A DNA stretch of 64,000 nt from CAYXDO01 sp964463485 (GCA_964463485.1 CAYXDO010000036.1:1-64000), one strand, 5' to 3'. Shown: positions 1-8,910, numbered from the stretch's first letter. Numbers and translations: made by a program. Notes: generated from the sequence alone by a model not told the origin.

Positions 1-32
1 TTCGGAAGGCACTCGCGGCATGACCCTGATCC

Positions 33-389
33 CTACATTCTGCACCGGGGAGTAATCTCCCTTTCGTCTGATTTTGGTAGGGCCTCATTGTCGCGGTAGG
101 CCCCTGGCCAGATCCGAGAAACAGTCCCCGAGAGCGTCAGGGCAGTACCGCTCTGGAGTCTGGCGGTGTCGAACGGATCGTCGACCGAGCTCGAGCTCGT
201 CAAAGTCGCCTCGATCGTGCAGAAGTCGCGAATGCCGTCTCGGGCGAGCTGCAGCTCATCGAAAGACGTCGTGATCTCGCACTCCCATGGTTCGGAACAA
301 CTGTTGGAATAGGCGGCCTTCTGCATGGAAATCGAGGCGAACGCGGCGAGCGCCAACCGAAGGAGAAGGGAATGAGAGTTGTCAAACAT
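33..389 (-). CDS. Small secreted protein of unknown function
   Basis: 118 residues. The N-terminus (residues 8-27) is hydrophobic and looks like a signal peptide ending near KAAYS, so export is likely. The mature part has four cysteines (CSEPWEC, DFC, RCRM). No family is recognised. It lies 42 bases downstream of the metalloprotease-like gene on the same strand and may be cotranscribed with it. Codon use fits the neighbourhood, but a chance reading frame cannot be excluded. Confidence 0.4.
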   Translation of the reverse strand: MFDNSHSLLLRLALAAFASISMQKAAYSNSCSEPWECEITTSFDELQLARDGIRDFCTIEATLTSSSSVDDPFDTARLQSGTALTLSGTVSRIWPGAYRDNEALPKSDEREITPRCRM

Positions 390-431
390 TCACGCGCTCC
401 TCATAGGACGGCGCTTTCGCCATCCCTCAAG

Positions 432-1265
432 CTACAGGTATGGTGAGATATCGACTCCGTGTTGGTCGAAGACCACGAGGAGCCGTATCCAGTCCTCGTC
501 GGTTGGGAATGCCCAGCGCTCCCACAACGCAATCTCTCGAAGCATCTCTTCGAGGAACTCCTCGACCGAGTAGCCCCAACCGTCGGTGACGTTGGCCATC
601 GCGACCGTGAATGCGGCGCCGGCCACCTCAGCTACCTGCTGAGCGCTGACCGAGCCACTCACTCTAACGGTATTGCTCGGGTTCGCCTCGTCGCAGGGAT
701 ATCGCAGGCACAGTCGATTGAGAGGCAACTTCCACATCACTTGGACGATGGCCATCCCGTCGTAATACGGACTCGACGAACATCCAGCCACTTGCATAAA
801 ATCGCGCCCCCCTCGCCCCCCTCGCACCCGAGATTCACGCGCCTGCACCCAGGCGCCTCCGCCGGTGATTCCTTGACCAGGGCCTTCTCGGAAGAGCCTC
901 CCGATCTGCCACGGCCACAACGTCCTCGGGTCAACTCGAAAATCGGCGAATTCCAGCGCGAACGCATTGGCGAGACCTTCCTGCACGCCCTTGGATTCGC
1001 AGCCATTATGCCAGGCATCTCGAGCGATGCCGAAAAAGGAGTGCTGAAGGAAGTGGCCATACTCATGAAGAGGTGCAACCGTGCGCTTGTACGAGTGGGC
1101 AGGCAGGAGAGTAATCTCGTTCGAGCGCCAGTCGAAGCACCCATCCGAAGCCGCGTCCGGGCAGTCCGTGGCGCTGCTCGACACGTTGGCGCTGAGCGGT
1201 GGAACATCCCAGGGTTCGCTACCCCACGCCGACGGTGGCATCCAGGCCCACGCGAACAACTTCAT
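432..1265 (-). CDS. Putative zinc metalloprotease (HExxH), probably 5'-truncated
   Basis: 277 residues from the first ATG. The motif HEYGH (about residue 68) is a zinc-metalloprotease HExxH site, and a glutamate in KGVQEGLANAF about 25 residues later fits the third ligand of gluzincin-type enzymes. Several cysteines suggest an exported protein, yet no signal peptide is present from this start. The frame stays open upstream to the stop at 1403-1401 and reads like coding sequence (AHYQITTAAAHAAWQAR), but it contains no ATG, GTG or TTG. The 5' end may therefore be lost or frameshifted. The protease class is supported by motif only; the substrate is unknown. Confidence 0.5.
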   Translation of the reverse strand: MKLFAWAWMPPSAWGSEPWDVPPLSANVSSSATDCPDAASDGCFDWRSNEITLLPAHSYKRTVAPLHEYGHFLQHSFFGIARDAWHNGCESKGVQEGLANAFALEFADFRVDPRTLWPWQIGRLFREGPGQGITGGGAWVQARESRVRGGRGGRDFMQVAGCSSSPYYDGMAIVQVMWKLPLNRLCLRYPCDEANPSNTVRVSGSVSAQQVAEVAGAAFTVAMANVTDGWGYSVEEFLEEMLREIALWERWAFPTDEDWIRLLVVFDQHGVDISPYL

Positions 1266-1400
1266 TCTCGCTTGCCAGGCTGCGTGCGCCGCCGCCGTCG
1301 TGATCTGATAGTGCGCGCTCTGAGCCTCGAATGACGCCGAGCCCGATGGCGTAAGCGCGTCGATCTTGGTCCCGCCCGGATCCCTGAGTGTGCGGCTCGC

Positions 1401-1898
1401 TCAACTGTGCGGCAGAATCGGAAGGCGCTCGCGTCGCGAGCTCGCTTCGAGCGACTCTGTGCCCTCGGGGGCCGGCGACGCGACCCAGAGCGAGCGGAGG
1501 GCCCGGAGAAAGATCTCTTTGGCTTGGCGAAATCCGCAGCGGCCGCTCGTACCCACGAAGTGCACAAGCTGCCCGTCGATGACTCCGAGCGCGTGCATTT
1601 GCCGAAGTCGAGAGCCTTCGTACTCCACATCGCGAGCAACCGCTTGGGTCGATCCCAACTCTACCCAGTAGGCGGACCCGACGACCCCGTCGACGAACGC
1701 CGGCAGCGCCTGGGCCAGCGTTCGCTCGCAGAACGCGGCCGGAGGTTCTTGGGATGGGTAAGGGCGAAGAGTGAGGACAAAATTCGTCCTGACCGCGCGC
1801 GGGGTCTGAGCGAGGCGCTCGCGAGCAATACGCGGGCTCTTACCGAACCCAAACGCGGCCCACTCGACGGGAGCCTCGAAGCTCGGACTATCGTCCAT
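1401..1898 (-). CDS. DcrB/DUF1795-like hypothetical protein
   Basis: 165 residues when started at the ATG at 1898; the longer frame upstream is arginine-rich and not protein-like. The pattern resembles the DcrB/DUF1795 fold: an F-x-x-P-x-W start, a central R-x-x-E-Y element (ARDVEYEGSRLRQMHALG), a hydrophobic strand ending in HFVGTSG, and a final helix (FLRALRSLW). No signal peptide is visible. The relationship is a pattern impression without alignment. It stands divergent to the Uma2-like gene. Confidence 0.45.
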   Translation of the reverse strand: MDDSPSFEAPVEWAAFGFGKSPRIARERLAQTPRAVRTNFVLTLRPYPSQEPPAAFCERTLAQALPAFVDGVVGSAYWVELGSTQAVARDVEYEGSRLRQMHALGVIDGQLVHFVGTSGRCGFRQAKEIFLRALRSLWVASPAPEGTESLEASSRRERLPILPHS

Positions 1899-2202
1899 GC
1901 GCCCCGGAAAAGCACGGAACGTACCAGGCACCGCCGCACGGTTCCAAGCGGTCGGCGATGAAATCGATGCATCCCTTGCGTCGATCTCGAGCCTCGCGCA
2001 GATCGGAGAGCGTCTGCGTCTGATCTTGCGAAGCGAGGTTTCGCACCGTGCCCGTGCCCGTCCGTGCCCGTGCCCGAAGCGATTCCCCAATGGAGCACTG
2101 CCGAGCAGTGTCTTTGCAGCCGGGCGGTCCAGCGCACCGGGGCTTGATGCCTGGCGACGCCTCGGCCTTTCCAAGCTCTGACCGACGAGTTAGATTCGTG
2201 TC
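1899..2202. other. Divergent intergenic region with short CGTGCC repeats
   Basis: About 300 bases between the divergent genes starting at 1898 (-) and 2203 (+). It holds a small array of CGTGCC units at 2047-2074 (four copies with one CGTC interruption). No convincing -35/-10 or sigma-54 element is seen. Confidence 0.4.
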
Positions 2203-3166
2203 ATGACCCAAGAGCTTTGGGCGCCGAGCGCCGCCTTTCCAGCCGTCGACGAAAGGCTCGCGGTGCCGGAGGCCGGAGAGGAAGTCATCGATGACGTGCA
2301 CGTTCGCGTCATGCCCGCGGACGAGCCCCATGGATTCGCGCACGCGGGGCTCGACTATCTGCTCAGGGGACACGTCATGACGGGCTACCGGAGCGCGACC
2401 GACATGTTGACGCGCACGAGCCTCACCAAGGACATGGCTCCAGATGCCAGCATTTATCCGGAAGCCAAGGATCCGGTGACGGGAGGTCGGCAACTCGAGG
2501 AGTTGGCCTTCGAAATCGCCAACACTCAATCGATGTCGGAGGTCACGAAGCGAGCCCGCGACTTCAAGGCTCGCGGAGTGCGGAGAGTCTTCTGTATCAA
2601 TGTGGTCAAGGGCAAAGTCCTCGAGTGGGACGAAAAGCTCGACGATTGGAGAATCAAGTCCAAACGAGCTTCCATCCGGGACCGATGTTTCGTACGGCCC
2701 CTCTCGATTGCAGCCCTGCTCGATACCACCCAAGAAGACGACGAGGTCGCGAGAGCGCTCATCGCGAAAGGGAACGCCGTACTCACTTCGGCGCTCGACG
2801 CGAGTCTCGAAAAAGGCCAAAGGCTCGGACTCGAAAAAGGCAAAAAGCTCGGNNNNNNNNNNNNNNNNNNNNNNNNNNNNNNNNNNNNNNNNNNNNNNNN
2901 NNNNNNNNNNNNNNNNNNNNNNNNNNNNNNNNNNNNNNNNNNNNNNNNNNNNACTCGAAAAAGGCGAAAAGCTCGGACTCGAAAAAGGCGAAAAGCTCGG
3001 ACTCGAAAAAGGCGAAAAGCTCGGACTCGAACGGGCGATCGAGGCGACCTGCGGAACCCTCGGAATCGAGATCGACGGGGAAAGAAAACGCGCGCTGGAG
3101 ACGAAGTCGGTGGATGAGTTACTCTCTTTCCTGGCGACGCTGCAGCACGCGGGTCGCTGGACCTGA
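2203..3166 (+). CDS. Uma2/DUF820-type PD-(D/E)XK protein with octapeptide repeat tail (interrupted by assembly gap)
   Basis: The N-terminal ~200 residues fit the Uma2 (DUF820) restriction-endonuclease-like fold. Candidate catalytic residues are Asp in APDASIYP, Glu in LAFEIANTQS and Lys in TKRARDFKARGV, the usual D-ExA-K order. After this come repeats of LEKGEKLG, then a short tail LERAIEATCGTLGIEI to the stop at 3166. The 100 N at 2853-2952 shift the frame by one base, so the gene looks split. If the gap is really a multiple of 3 (24n is expected), both sides join in one frame. It is annotated here as one gene. The DNA-cleaving activity of this family is not well established. Confidence 0.7.
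2806..3025 (+). repeat. 24-bp tandem repeat encoding LEKGEKLG
   Basis: Two diverged units lie before the gap (2806-2829, and 2830-2852 truncated by one base). Three identical units lie after it (2954-2977, 2978-3001, 3002-3025). Each encodes an octapeptide L-E-K-G-x-x-L-G. The unit phase on both sides implies that a regular array would fill the gap with a multiple of 24 bases. Confidence 0.9.
2853..2952. other. Assembly gap (100 N)
   Basis: Exactly 100 unresolved bases, a typical scaffold placeholder, placed inside the 24-bp repeat array. The repeat is the likely reason assembly failed here. Confidence 0.98.
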
Positions 3167-3282
3167 CGGCCTCGTGGCCGGCGCTGGCGTTTCTCGAAAT
3201 ACGGAGAACCTGCCGAGCTCCTTCGAGCAACCGACACCGTCGAAGACTTCGAACCCGGACCGACGCCACGCCGTCGCGATCC

Positions 3283-4695
3283 TCATTGGTAGCCACCGCA
3301 GCTCCCAGGCAGCTCCGTTTCGGAGACTTCGCCGACGACGACCGTCGTTCCGGAATTCCCGATCACCGAAATGCCACCCATGAAGACTCTCCCGCCGAGC
3401 TTCAGGAGCGAGAAGATGTGGCCACCTTGGTAGTTCTTGGGTCCACACACCCCGAGATGTGGCTCGAAGTAACTGATCGAACCAGCCCCCCCTCCAGTCA
3501 CCAAACCGTGGTCCAGCGGCCACATACCGAAGTATGGCCCCGCGTCTTCGCTCCGAGCGAGCTTGACCCAAGTGCCTTCGACGCGCCGATACAGCCCCGG
3601 GAGAGCTCCGAGATCCGGGTCCGTGCCCACGATCAAGCCTAGCTTTGGTGAGTAGGAGACCGCGGCGGGCCCCGCCAAAAAGTCATCCAACTCGATCCCA
3701 TTTGCACTCACGTGGGCGATGAGGCCGGTCTGTTGAAACACGGCGGCCGCGCCGCCCGGCAAAGTGGTCACGTCGACATCGACCTTGAAGGTGCTCCGCT
3801 CGTCACGGGGGATCAAGGTGGTCAGCCCGCCTGCGTCGTAGCGTTGAAGGCCGCCACGACGGTCCACGATGTAGAGCTCCGAGCCGTCCGAACTGACCGC
3901 CATCCGACTCTCCCAGGTCGCCGCAAATACGAGCGCCCGAGTAATCAAGCGGTCGGGGAGCTCCACTTCGACCAGCCGATCTTCACCGAGCAGCCAGATC
4001 CGCCCGTCCGAACCGGTGACTGCGTCCATGAAGGGTGTCGTCGTGGATAACTCGGTCAACCGTGTCGCCTCCATTTCGTTGGCGCGGTAGAATTCGCCTC
4101 CGTTCGACACGACCAAGGCGGACTCGTCATCCAACCTCGTCATCGCAAACACGATGCTCCTCGATCCGGGCAGCGCAACCTTCTTCGTGTTGGAGATGGG
4201 GTATATTGCACACGCATCCCTCGGGCACTTCGGCAGCCATCCCGCCGTGAACGCGAGCCCAGACGTCGGCCTCTCCGTCATCATGATGGGCACGCCCGCG
4301 GTGATCCAGCTGCCTTGGGCGACATAGCTGGGCTCTGGCAGCTCCGCCACGCCTGGGCTCGCAAACGCCAGCTTCGATTCGAGCAGGACCTCGTCCGAGG
4401 GGGGGGCCGCCAGGGCGAGCCGCTCCGTCGTGTAGCCGACGAGAATGACCTGCGCTGTTTCTTCGGCGAGGTCGGCAAGCCCGATCTCCTTCGGAGTCGT
4501 CCGAAAATCGAAGAGCCCCGTCGAGAAGATCGCGAAGCCTCCCGCGTCGACCACCAGCATCGAAGCGTAAGCCGTGTCCTCTGGCAGCGCCGCCGCGACC
4601 TTCGTGCTGTTCTCTGCGCAACCTGTGCACGCTAGACTCACGGAAACTGCAACTTCGAGAAGCCCCGACGGTGGCCTGAACGACGAGGTCCTCAC
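3283..4695 (-). CDS. Exported beta-propeller-like lipoprotein
   Basis: 470 residues from a GTG at 4695. The N-terminus is a hydrophobic signal with cysteines at LACTGC, a loose lipobox, so a lipoprotein is likely. The body has repeated blade-like strands (VSSDGSELYIVDRRG, KLGLIVGTDPD, WPLDHGLVTGGGAG), typical of WD/NHL/Kelch-type propellers without a precise family. It shares the phrase SPxLGLxIG with the truncated gene at 5414-6082 and general style with the proteins at 57645 and 59410. Function unknown; probably cell-surface or periplasmic. Confidence 0.6.
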   Translation of the reverse strand: MRTSSFRPPSGLLEVAVSVSLACTGCAENSTKVAAALPEDTAYASMLVVDAGGFAIFSTGLFDFRTTPKEIGLADLAEETAQVILVGYTTERLALAAPPSDEVLLESKLAFASPGVAELPEPSYVAQGSWITAGVPIMMTERPTSGLAFTAGWLPKCPRDACAIYPISNTKKVALPGSRSIVFAMTRLDDESALVVSNGGEFYRANEMEATRLTELSTTTPFMDAVTGSDGRIWLLGEDRLVEVELPDRLITRALVFAATWESRMAVSSDGSELYIVDRRGGLQRYDAGGLTTLIPRDERSTFKVDVDVTTLPGGAAAVFQQTGLIAHVSANGIELDDFLAGPAAVSYSPKLGLIVGTDPDLGALPGLYRRVEGTWVKLARSEDAGPYFGMWPLDHGLVTGGGAGSISYFEPHLGVCGPKNYQGGHIFSLLKLGGRVFMGGISVIGNSGTTVVVGEVSETELPGSCGGYQ

Positions 4696-4700
4696 AATGT

Positions 4701-5374
4701 TCAGCTGCCCGGCGAAAGCCGCTCAATCGCCTTCTGCAGGTCCACACTGACTCGCGGAGAACAGACCCAGGAACCCACCTCGACGACCGCAGGCAGAGTC
4801 TCGGGTTCCTCGGGCGGAATCGGGCGAGTCACGTAGCCAGAGAGTCTCGCTATCACTCCTGGACTCGCTCGGGCTCGGCTGGATAGTCGATGACGCGAGG
4901 CCGACGCCAAGCTCGGCCCCGAATCTTCGAGCTCGACGCGGCAGACCCCCTTTTGCTCGCGGAGCTCCGTCGTGAACATCGCGCTCGACATCAATGGGTC
5001 ATCGATCGGAACGGGACCCGTGGCAACAACCCATTCAGTGCAGGACGTTCGGATTCGCGCGAGCTGGATGTGCTCGGCTCGACGTTGGACGCGCGGGTGT
5101 TCCTCGCGACGCTGCCGGACGCCCATGTCGGAGGCATCGTGGCGCTGTACAGCAATCGTTCGGCGTGACTCAGGCTGGCGAAGAATCCATCTCGGAGAAT
5201 TCTAGCACCCGTCCTCCGCACGAGACGATTGTCCTCCTGGCAGGTCAGAACGACAGGTCCTCGGGTCGCGATGGCTCCGGCTTCGGCTGGTACGACCTTT
5301 GCTCCTCGCTTCGGCATGGTGTCGCTCGAGCACCCGAACCCACTCTCACACTCGACTCCCGGCATGGTGAGCAC
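4701..5374 (-). pseudogene. Decayed Cys-containing gene with probable frameshifts
   Basis: Two overlapping frames on the - strand read like successive parts of one protein. One (5374 down to about 5050) carries GVECESGFGCSSDTMP, and the other (about 5050 down to 4701) carries SCTEWVVATGPVPIDDP and ends 5 bases before the lipoprotein gene. Neither alone is a plausible full gene. Upstream of 5374 the same Cys-rich phrase recurs in another frame because the two DNA repeat copies differ by 7 bases. I read this as a frameshifted gene, with low certainty. A functional short CDS from the ATG at 4991 (96 residues) is an alternative. Confidence 0.3.
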
Positions 5375-5401
5375 CCGAACTCACTCTCACGCTCGACTCC
5401 C
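5313..5401. repeat. Imperfect tandem duplication, about 41-48 bp units
   Basis: Copy one (5313-5360) and copy two (5361-5401) both start GGCATGGTG and share GAGCACCCGAAC, ACTCTCAC and CTCGACTCCC. The second copy is 7 bases shorter, which shifts any reading frame across the repeat. Confidence 0.8.
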
Positions 5402-5413
5402 GACACCAGGCGA

Positions 5414-6082
5414 GAGCTCGGGGGCTTCGCCGTCGCGGTAGCAGGAAAGCTCGTCGCGGCGAGCAAGCCCGGCGCCGTCGACCTAGCGTCGAGCGGCGGT
5501 TCGGGCGAGGGCTTCGAAGTCTTCTTAAGTCTTCTTGAATGTCCTGCGACAGCTTTGGTGGCTACGCCCAGGTCGCGTCGCCGAGTGCCGTTGCCGGAGG
5601 ACATCGGCTCCTTCGAAGTCGTTCGTGTCGAACCTGGCCGGGCGATCGTCTGGAACGACGAAAAATTCATCGAGGTCGTGGATGGGTTGGCTTCTGAGCT
5701 CGAACGCCCGACCGACGTGTCCATCTCGTCGCTCGCTTGGTCGCCCGAGCTCGGCTTGGTCATTGGTGATGGCTTCGGCAGCGTCTGGGTAGACGATCGG
5801 GCCGGAGAATGGAGAGTCTTGGGCTCCGACAACACGCGGTATTGGACTCCGATCGTTCGTTCCGTGCCAGGCGGAGTCCTCTTTCAGACCGGCGGCGGCG
5901 GTCCGATACGGGCGCTAGACATCGAGTCAGGACTCTGCCCGGACGGCCCGGCTCTCCCAGGGGCGCCCCTCGCGCTCGAGCCCTTCGGCGATGGCTTCCT
6001 GGCTGTCCCGCGCGGCTTTCGAACGGGAACGCCTCGATCGAGCGCGCTCCTCACCGTCGAGCCTCACTGCTCCGACTCATAG
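5414..6082 (+). pseudogene. 5'-truncated propeller-like lipoprotein paralogue
   Basis: The frame is open from 4994, but only the part from about 5414 (ELGGFAVAVAGKLVAASKPG) reads like protein. It resembles the middle and end of the lipoprotein at 3283-4695: AGGFAIF versus GGFAVAVAG, and SPKLGLIVG versus SPELGLVIG. It ends in a cysteine-containing tail (LTVEPHCSDS), like the ends of the other paralogues. No signal peptide, lipobox or convincing start is found, so a 5'-deleted remnant is most likely. Confidence 0.4.
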
Positions 6083-6153
6083 CGCGCGGCTTGCGTGCCC
6101 GATCGCGCCTCGCCGATCGCGCGCCCTTCGGGTCGGGACTCCGGTTCCGTGCC

Positions 6154-6762
6154 TCATTGGGCGTGATTAGCCGATGGCTCGAGCCCCGACTCATGGACCA
6201 CGCCCCTCACCGTTCTCGACGATCCTCGACGCGATTCGACCGCTCGAACCGATCTCCGAAATCGCTTCCCATCGAGCGAGATGTGGACCCGCAAATCCGG
6301 ATGAACGAGCCGCGGTCCATAACTCACCGCGAACGAACGTTGGGACTCGGACAGTCGAGACCCGTCGACCTTCACGGTCATCTCCATTCGACTCCGAGCG
6401 CCCCCCACAGGTGCAGGTCGGACTTCGAAGCCCAGGAGGGCTCGGCCGAACACCTCCCGGTAGAACGGCTTGACCGTGTCGACGATGCCGCCGCGAGCTC
6501 GAGTGAGCGCCGCAGATTCGTTCCCCAATTTCTCGGCGTGGTGGAAAGGTGAACCCAACGGATAAATGGCCATGTCCTCGACCTCCAGTATGTGCAGGTC
6601 CAGGCAATCATCGACGCGGGGCGTAGGCTCGGTCGTGGCATGGACGAGCTCGAACGTGACGCCGGGAAGCAGAACGTGTTTCGCAAGCTCCTCGGTCGCT
6701 GATCTACCTCGCTCCCGGAGCTCGGCCTCGCTGCACGGCGCGACGGCAAGCTCTGCGCTCAT
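6154..6762 (-). CDS. Hypothetical protein
   Basis: 202 residues from an ATG at 6762. No known family is recognised. The N-terminal 160 residues look like a soluble globular protein (FELVHATTEPTPRVDDCLDL, VKPFYREVFGRALLGFEVRP). The C-terminal 40 residues are arginine/serine-rich and less convincing. No signal peptide or membrane segment. It is divergent to flagellar operon 1, whose promoter lies in the gap 6763-6906. Confidence 0.45.
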   Translation of the reverse strand: MSAELAVAPCSEAELRERGRSATEELAKHVLLPGVTFELVHATTEPTPRVDDCLDLHILEVEDMAIYPLGSPFHHAEKLGNESAALTRARGGIVDTVKPFYREVFGRALLGFEVRPAPVGGARSRMEMTVKVDGSRLSESQRSFAVSYGPRLVHPDLRVHISLDGKRFRRSVRAVESRRGSSRTVRGVVHESGLEPSANHAQ

Positions 6763-6877
6763 GATCCCAACTACGACCTACCCTTCAGCCTACGGTCCGC
6801 GCGGGCCCTGCGCGTCACCCTTCCGACGGATCGTCATTCCTTTGACGCTCGATCAGCGGGAGGCGGAGCAGCTGGGC

Positions 6878-6893
6878 TGGCACGTCCCATGCT
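6878..6893 (+). promoter_or_regulatory. Sigma-54 -24/-12 promoter for flagellar operon 1
   Basis: TGGCACG-TCCC-ATGCT matches the sigma-54 consensus TGGCACG-N4-TTGCW at all but one position. With GC at 6891-6892 the predicted start of transcription is about 6904, three bases before the ATG at 6907. The ATG at 6889 lies inside the promoter and is excluded as a start. Confidence 0.75.
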
Positions 6894-6906
6894 CCCGATA
6901 GGCCCG

Positions 6907-8133
6907 ATGCGGTGCTTCGCGTGGTTGATCGCTGCTCTCGTGGCGATGGTCGAAGCCCCCGCGCTCGCGGAGTCCCGGGAGGTCGTGCTGGCCGTCTCTG
7001 GAGCCAACGTTCAGGCCGCGATCGAGGCGTCCGGGTTCCTCTACGTGGCCGTGCTCGAACCTCTGCCGGAGCAGGAAGCTCCGGTGTTGGAGAGTGTGCC
7101 GACGAGCATTCGAGCTCGGCTCGAGTGGGTTGCGCCGGGTCGGTTGGGGCTCGAGCTTCGATCGGAGGAGCGAATCCTGTCGGCGAACGTGAGGCGCGAA
7201 GGGTCGAGGACCCGGATCGCGCTGACGACGAGATCGGCCAGAGAGGCCGTAGCCGAGCGCATCGGGCAGTTCCAGCTCGGACCCGCGACAGAGTCGGGAG
7301 CCCTTCGGCTCGCGCGAAAGCACGCGTTGGCTCGGCGGTTCGAGGAAGCCACGAAGGTCCTGTCTTCCCTGGAGAGCCGCGAAGAGCTGAGGGCCTGGGT
7401 CCGACTTGGGCTCGCCGATGTCGCACTCATCGACGGCTCCACGACGGCGGCCTGCAAGAAGTACCTCGAGGTCGCGACGGCCGATCCGCGCCGGACTCCC
7501 GGGCTCGTGGCTGCGCTCAGGACGGTCACGCTCGGCTGTGCGTCGGCAGTGGGCGGAACCAGCCTGGCATCGCTCGTCTACGAGCTCGGCGCGATGGACG
7601 GACCCGCTCGAGCCGAGCTCCAGGCGGAGCTCGACGCGGCGATCAGTCAAGTGACGGCGCCGTCTCTGACGGAGTCGCTCCTCGGCGCTTTGGAGTGCGA
7701 CAAATGCACGGCGCCGCCTGCGCCCGACGAGACTCACACGTGTGAACGCCTCGAGCGGTTCACACTGCCGTGTGGTCCGCTCGTCGCTCGATCGGTCATG
7801 CTCGGCGGGAGCCCCTTCGCGATCGCCCAGACCTTCCTGAGTCGGCGACGCCTTGCCTGCTCTGTGCCCGAATCGGCCGAGGTTGCCCGAATGACCATGC
7901 GGGCGTTCAGGGACCTCGACCTAGATCCCGCCGCCGAGCAACTCGGCGAATGTGTCGCCGGGAGAGGAAACGCCCTCTTCGATCGACTGGGCGGGCTCGG
8001 GCCGGCGTACCGCAAGCCGGCAAAGTCGAAGGTTGCGTCGATTCCCGCCGCCTCTCGACTCACGGAGCTCGAGACCCGAGTTCGAGCGCTCTCAGCCCTG
8101 GTGTTGCCCGCTGCCGAGGCTGGCCATGAGTAG
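6907..8133 (+). CDS. Exported helical-repeat-like protein, first gene of flagellar operon 1
   Basis: 408 residues. The first 21 residues (MRCFAWLIAALVAMVEAPALA) form a signal peptide, which fixes the start at 6907. The middle (about 140-250) is helical and TPR-like (ALARRFEEATKVLSSLESR), and the C-terminal half has several cysteines (CDKC, CERLE, LPCGP). No family is recognised. Its stop overlaps the flgB start by 8 bases, and it follows the sigma-54 motif directly, so it belongs to the flagellar operon. A periplasmic role in flagellar assembly is possible but unproven. Confidence 0.7.
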   Translation: MRCFAWLIAALVAMVEAPALAESREVVLAVSGANVQAAIEASGFLYVAVLEPLPEQEAPVLESVPTSIRARLEWVAPGRLGLELRSEERILSANVRREGSRTRIALTTRSAREAVAERIGQFQLGPATESGALRLARKHALARRFEEATKVLSSLESREELRAWVRLGLADVALIDGSTTAACKKYLEVATADPRRTPGLVAALRTVTLGCASAVGGTSLASLVYELGAMDGPARAELQAELDAAISQVTAPSLTESLLGALECDKCTAPPAPDETHTCERLERFTLPCGPLVARSVMLGGSPFAIAQTFLSRRRLACSVPESAEVARMTMRAFRDLDLDPAAEQLGECVAGRGNALFDRLGGLGPAYRKPAKSKVASIPAASRLTELETRVRALSALVLPAAEAGHE

Positions 8134-8482
8134 CGAGTTGTTTGGTGGTCTGTCGCAGCTCGAGAGTGTGCTCGACTTCGCGGCGAGCCGACAGGACGTG
8201 CTGGCGACCAACGTCGCTCACGCGGAGACTCCTGGGTACGAGGCGAAGGATCTGACCTTTGCCGCGACCCTCGCCTCGGTCTCCGAACCGGTCGCCACGA
8301 ACCCTGGCCACATCACGAACGAAGGGGCCGAGCATCAGCTCGAGCCTCTCCCCTCACTCGGCATCGAGGACGCGATGGCACGGCTCGCCGCCAACAAGCT
8401 CCGCTATGAAACTGCGGCCGAGCTGACGAGTCGCCGGATCGCGCTTCTGAAATACGGAGCGACGGATGGAGGAATGGCATGA
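8126..8482 (+). CDS. flgB: Flagellar proximal rod protein FlgB
   Basis: 118 residues from the ATG at 8126, overlapping the previous gene by 8 bases. The N-terminal rod motif ASRQDVLATNVAHAETPGYEAKD is the FlgB version of the conserved rod/hook N-terminus, where N-x-A-x-x-x-T-P-G-Y is diagnostic. The C-terminal helix (KLRYETAAELTSRRIALLKYG) packs with it in the assembled rod. It is exported by the flagellar type III system. Length is usual for the family, and the order flgB-flgC-fliE is conserved. Confidence 0.95.
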   Translation: MSSELFGGLSQLESVLDFAASRQDVLATNVAHAETPGYEAKDLTFAATLASVSEPVATNPGHITNEGAEHQLEPLPSLGIEDAMARLAANKLRYETAAELTSRRIALLKYGATDGGMA

Positions 8483-8907
8483 AAGACTTCACGGCTATGG
8501 ATGTTCTCGCTTCCGGCTTGTCCGCGCAGCGCGTCCGCATGAATCTGACTGCCGCGAACTTAGCCAACGCCGAGACGACGCGTACGCTCGAAGGAGGCCC
8601 TTACAAACGTCAGGATCCCGTGTTGGGCGCCGTGCCCGCGAACGCGGATGCCTTTGGGTCCGAGCTCGGTGACGCTGTCTCGAAGGTCGAGGTCGCCGGA
8701 GTCGTCGCCGACTCGAGCCCGCCTCGTCGTGTCTACGATCCAGCGCATCCGGACGCGAAGCGGGACGGATACGTCGACATGCCGAACATCAGCATGATCG
8801 AGGAAATGGTGAACATGATGACCGCCGCGCGGGCCTACGAAGCCGACTCGACCGCGCTCAGGACCGTCGTGGATATGGCGACGCGGGCGCTCAACATCGG
8901 GAGATGA
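8479..8907 (+). CDS. flgC: Flagellar proximal rod protein FlgC
   Basis: 142 residues, ATGA overlap with flgB. The N-terminus SGLSAQRVRMNLTAANLANAE is the rod signature. The C-terminus carries the FlgC phrase YVDMPNISMIEEMVNMMTAARAYEA. It forms the proximal rod with FlgB and FlgF and reaches the periplasm through the flagellar export gate, so it has no signal peptide. Confidence 0.96.
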   Translation: MKDFTAMDVLASGLSAQRVRMNLTAANLANAETTRTLEGGPYKRQDPVLGAVPANADAFGSELGDAVSKVEVAGVVADSSPPRRVYDPAHPDAKRDGYVDMPNISMIEEMVNMMTAARAYEADSTALRTVVDMATRALNIGR

Positions 8908-8910
8908 TTC

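Noticed and set aside
2203..3117. Uma2 gene ending at 3117 after an arginine-rich repeat
   Set aside because: This frame after the N gap is an artefact of the placeholder length; the frame with LEKGEKLG to 3166 continues the upstream repeat.
6889..6891. Alternative start for the first gene of operon 1
   Set aside because: It overlaps the sigma-54 -12 element; the signal peptide starts well at 6907.
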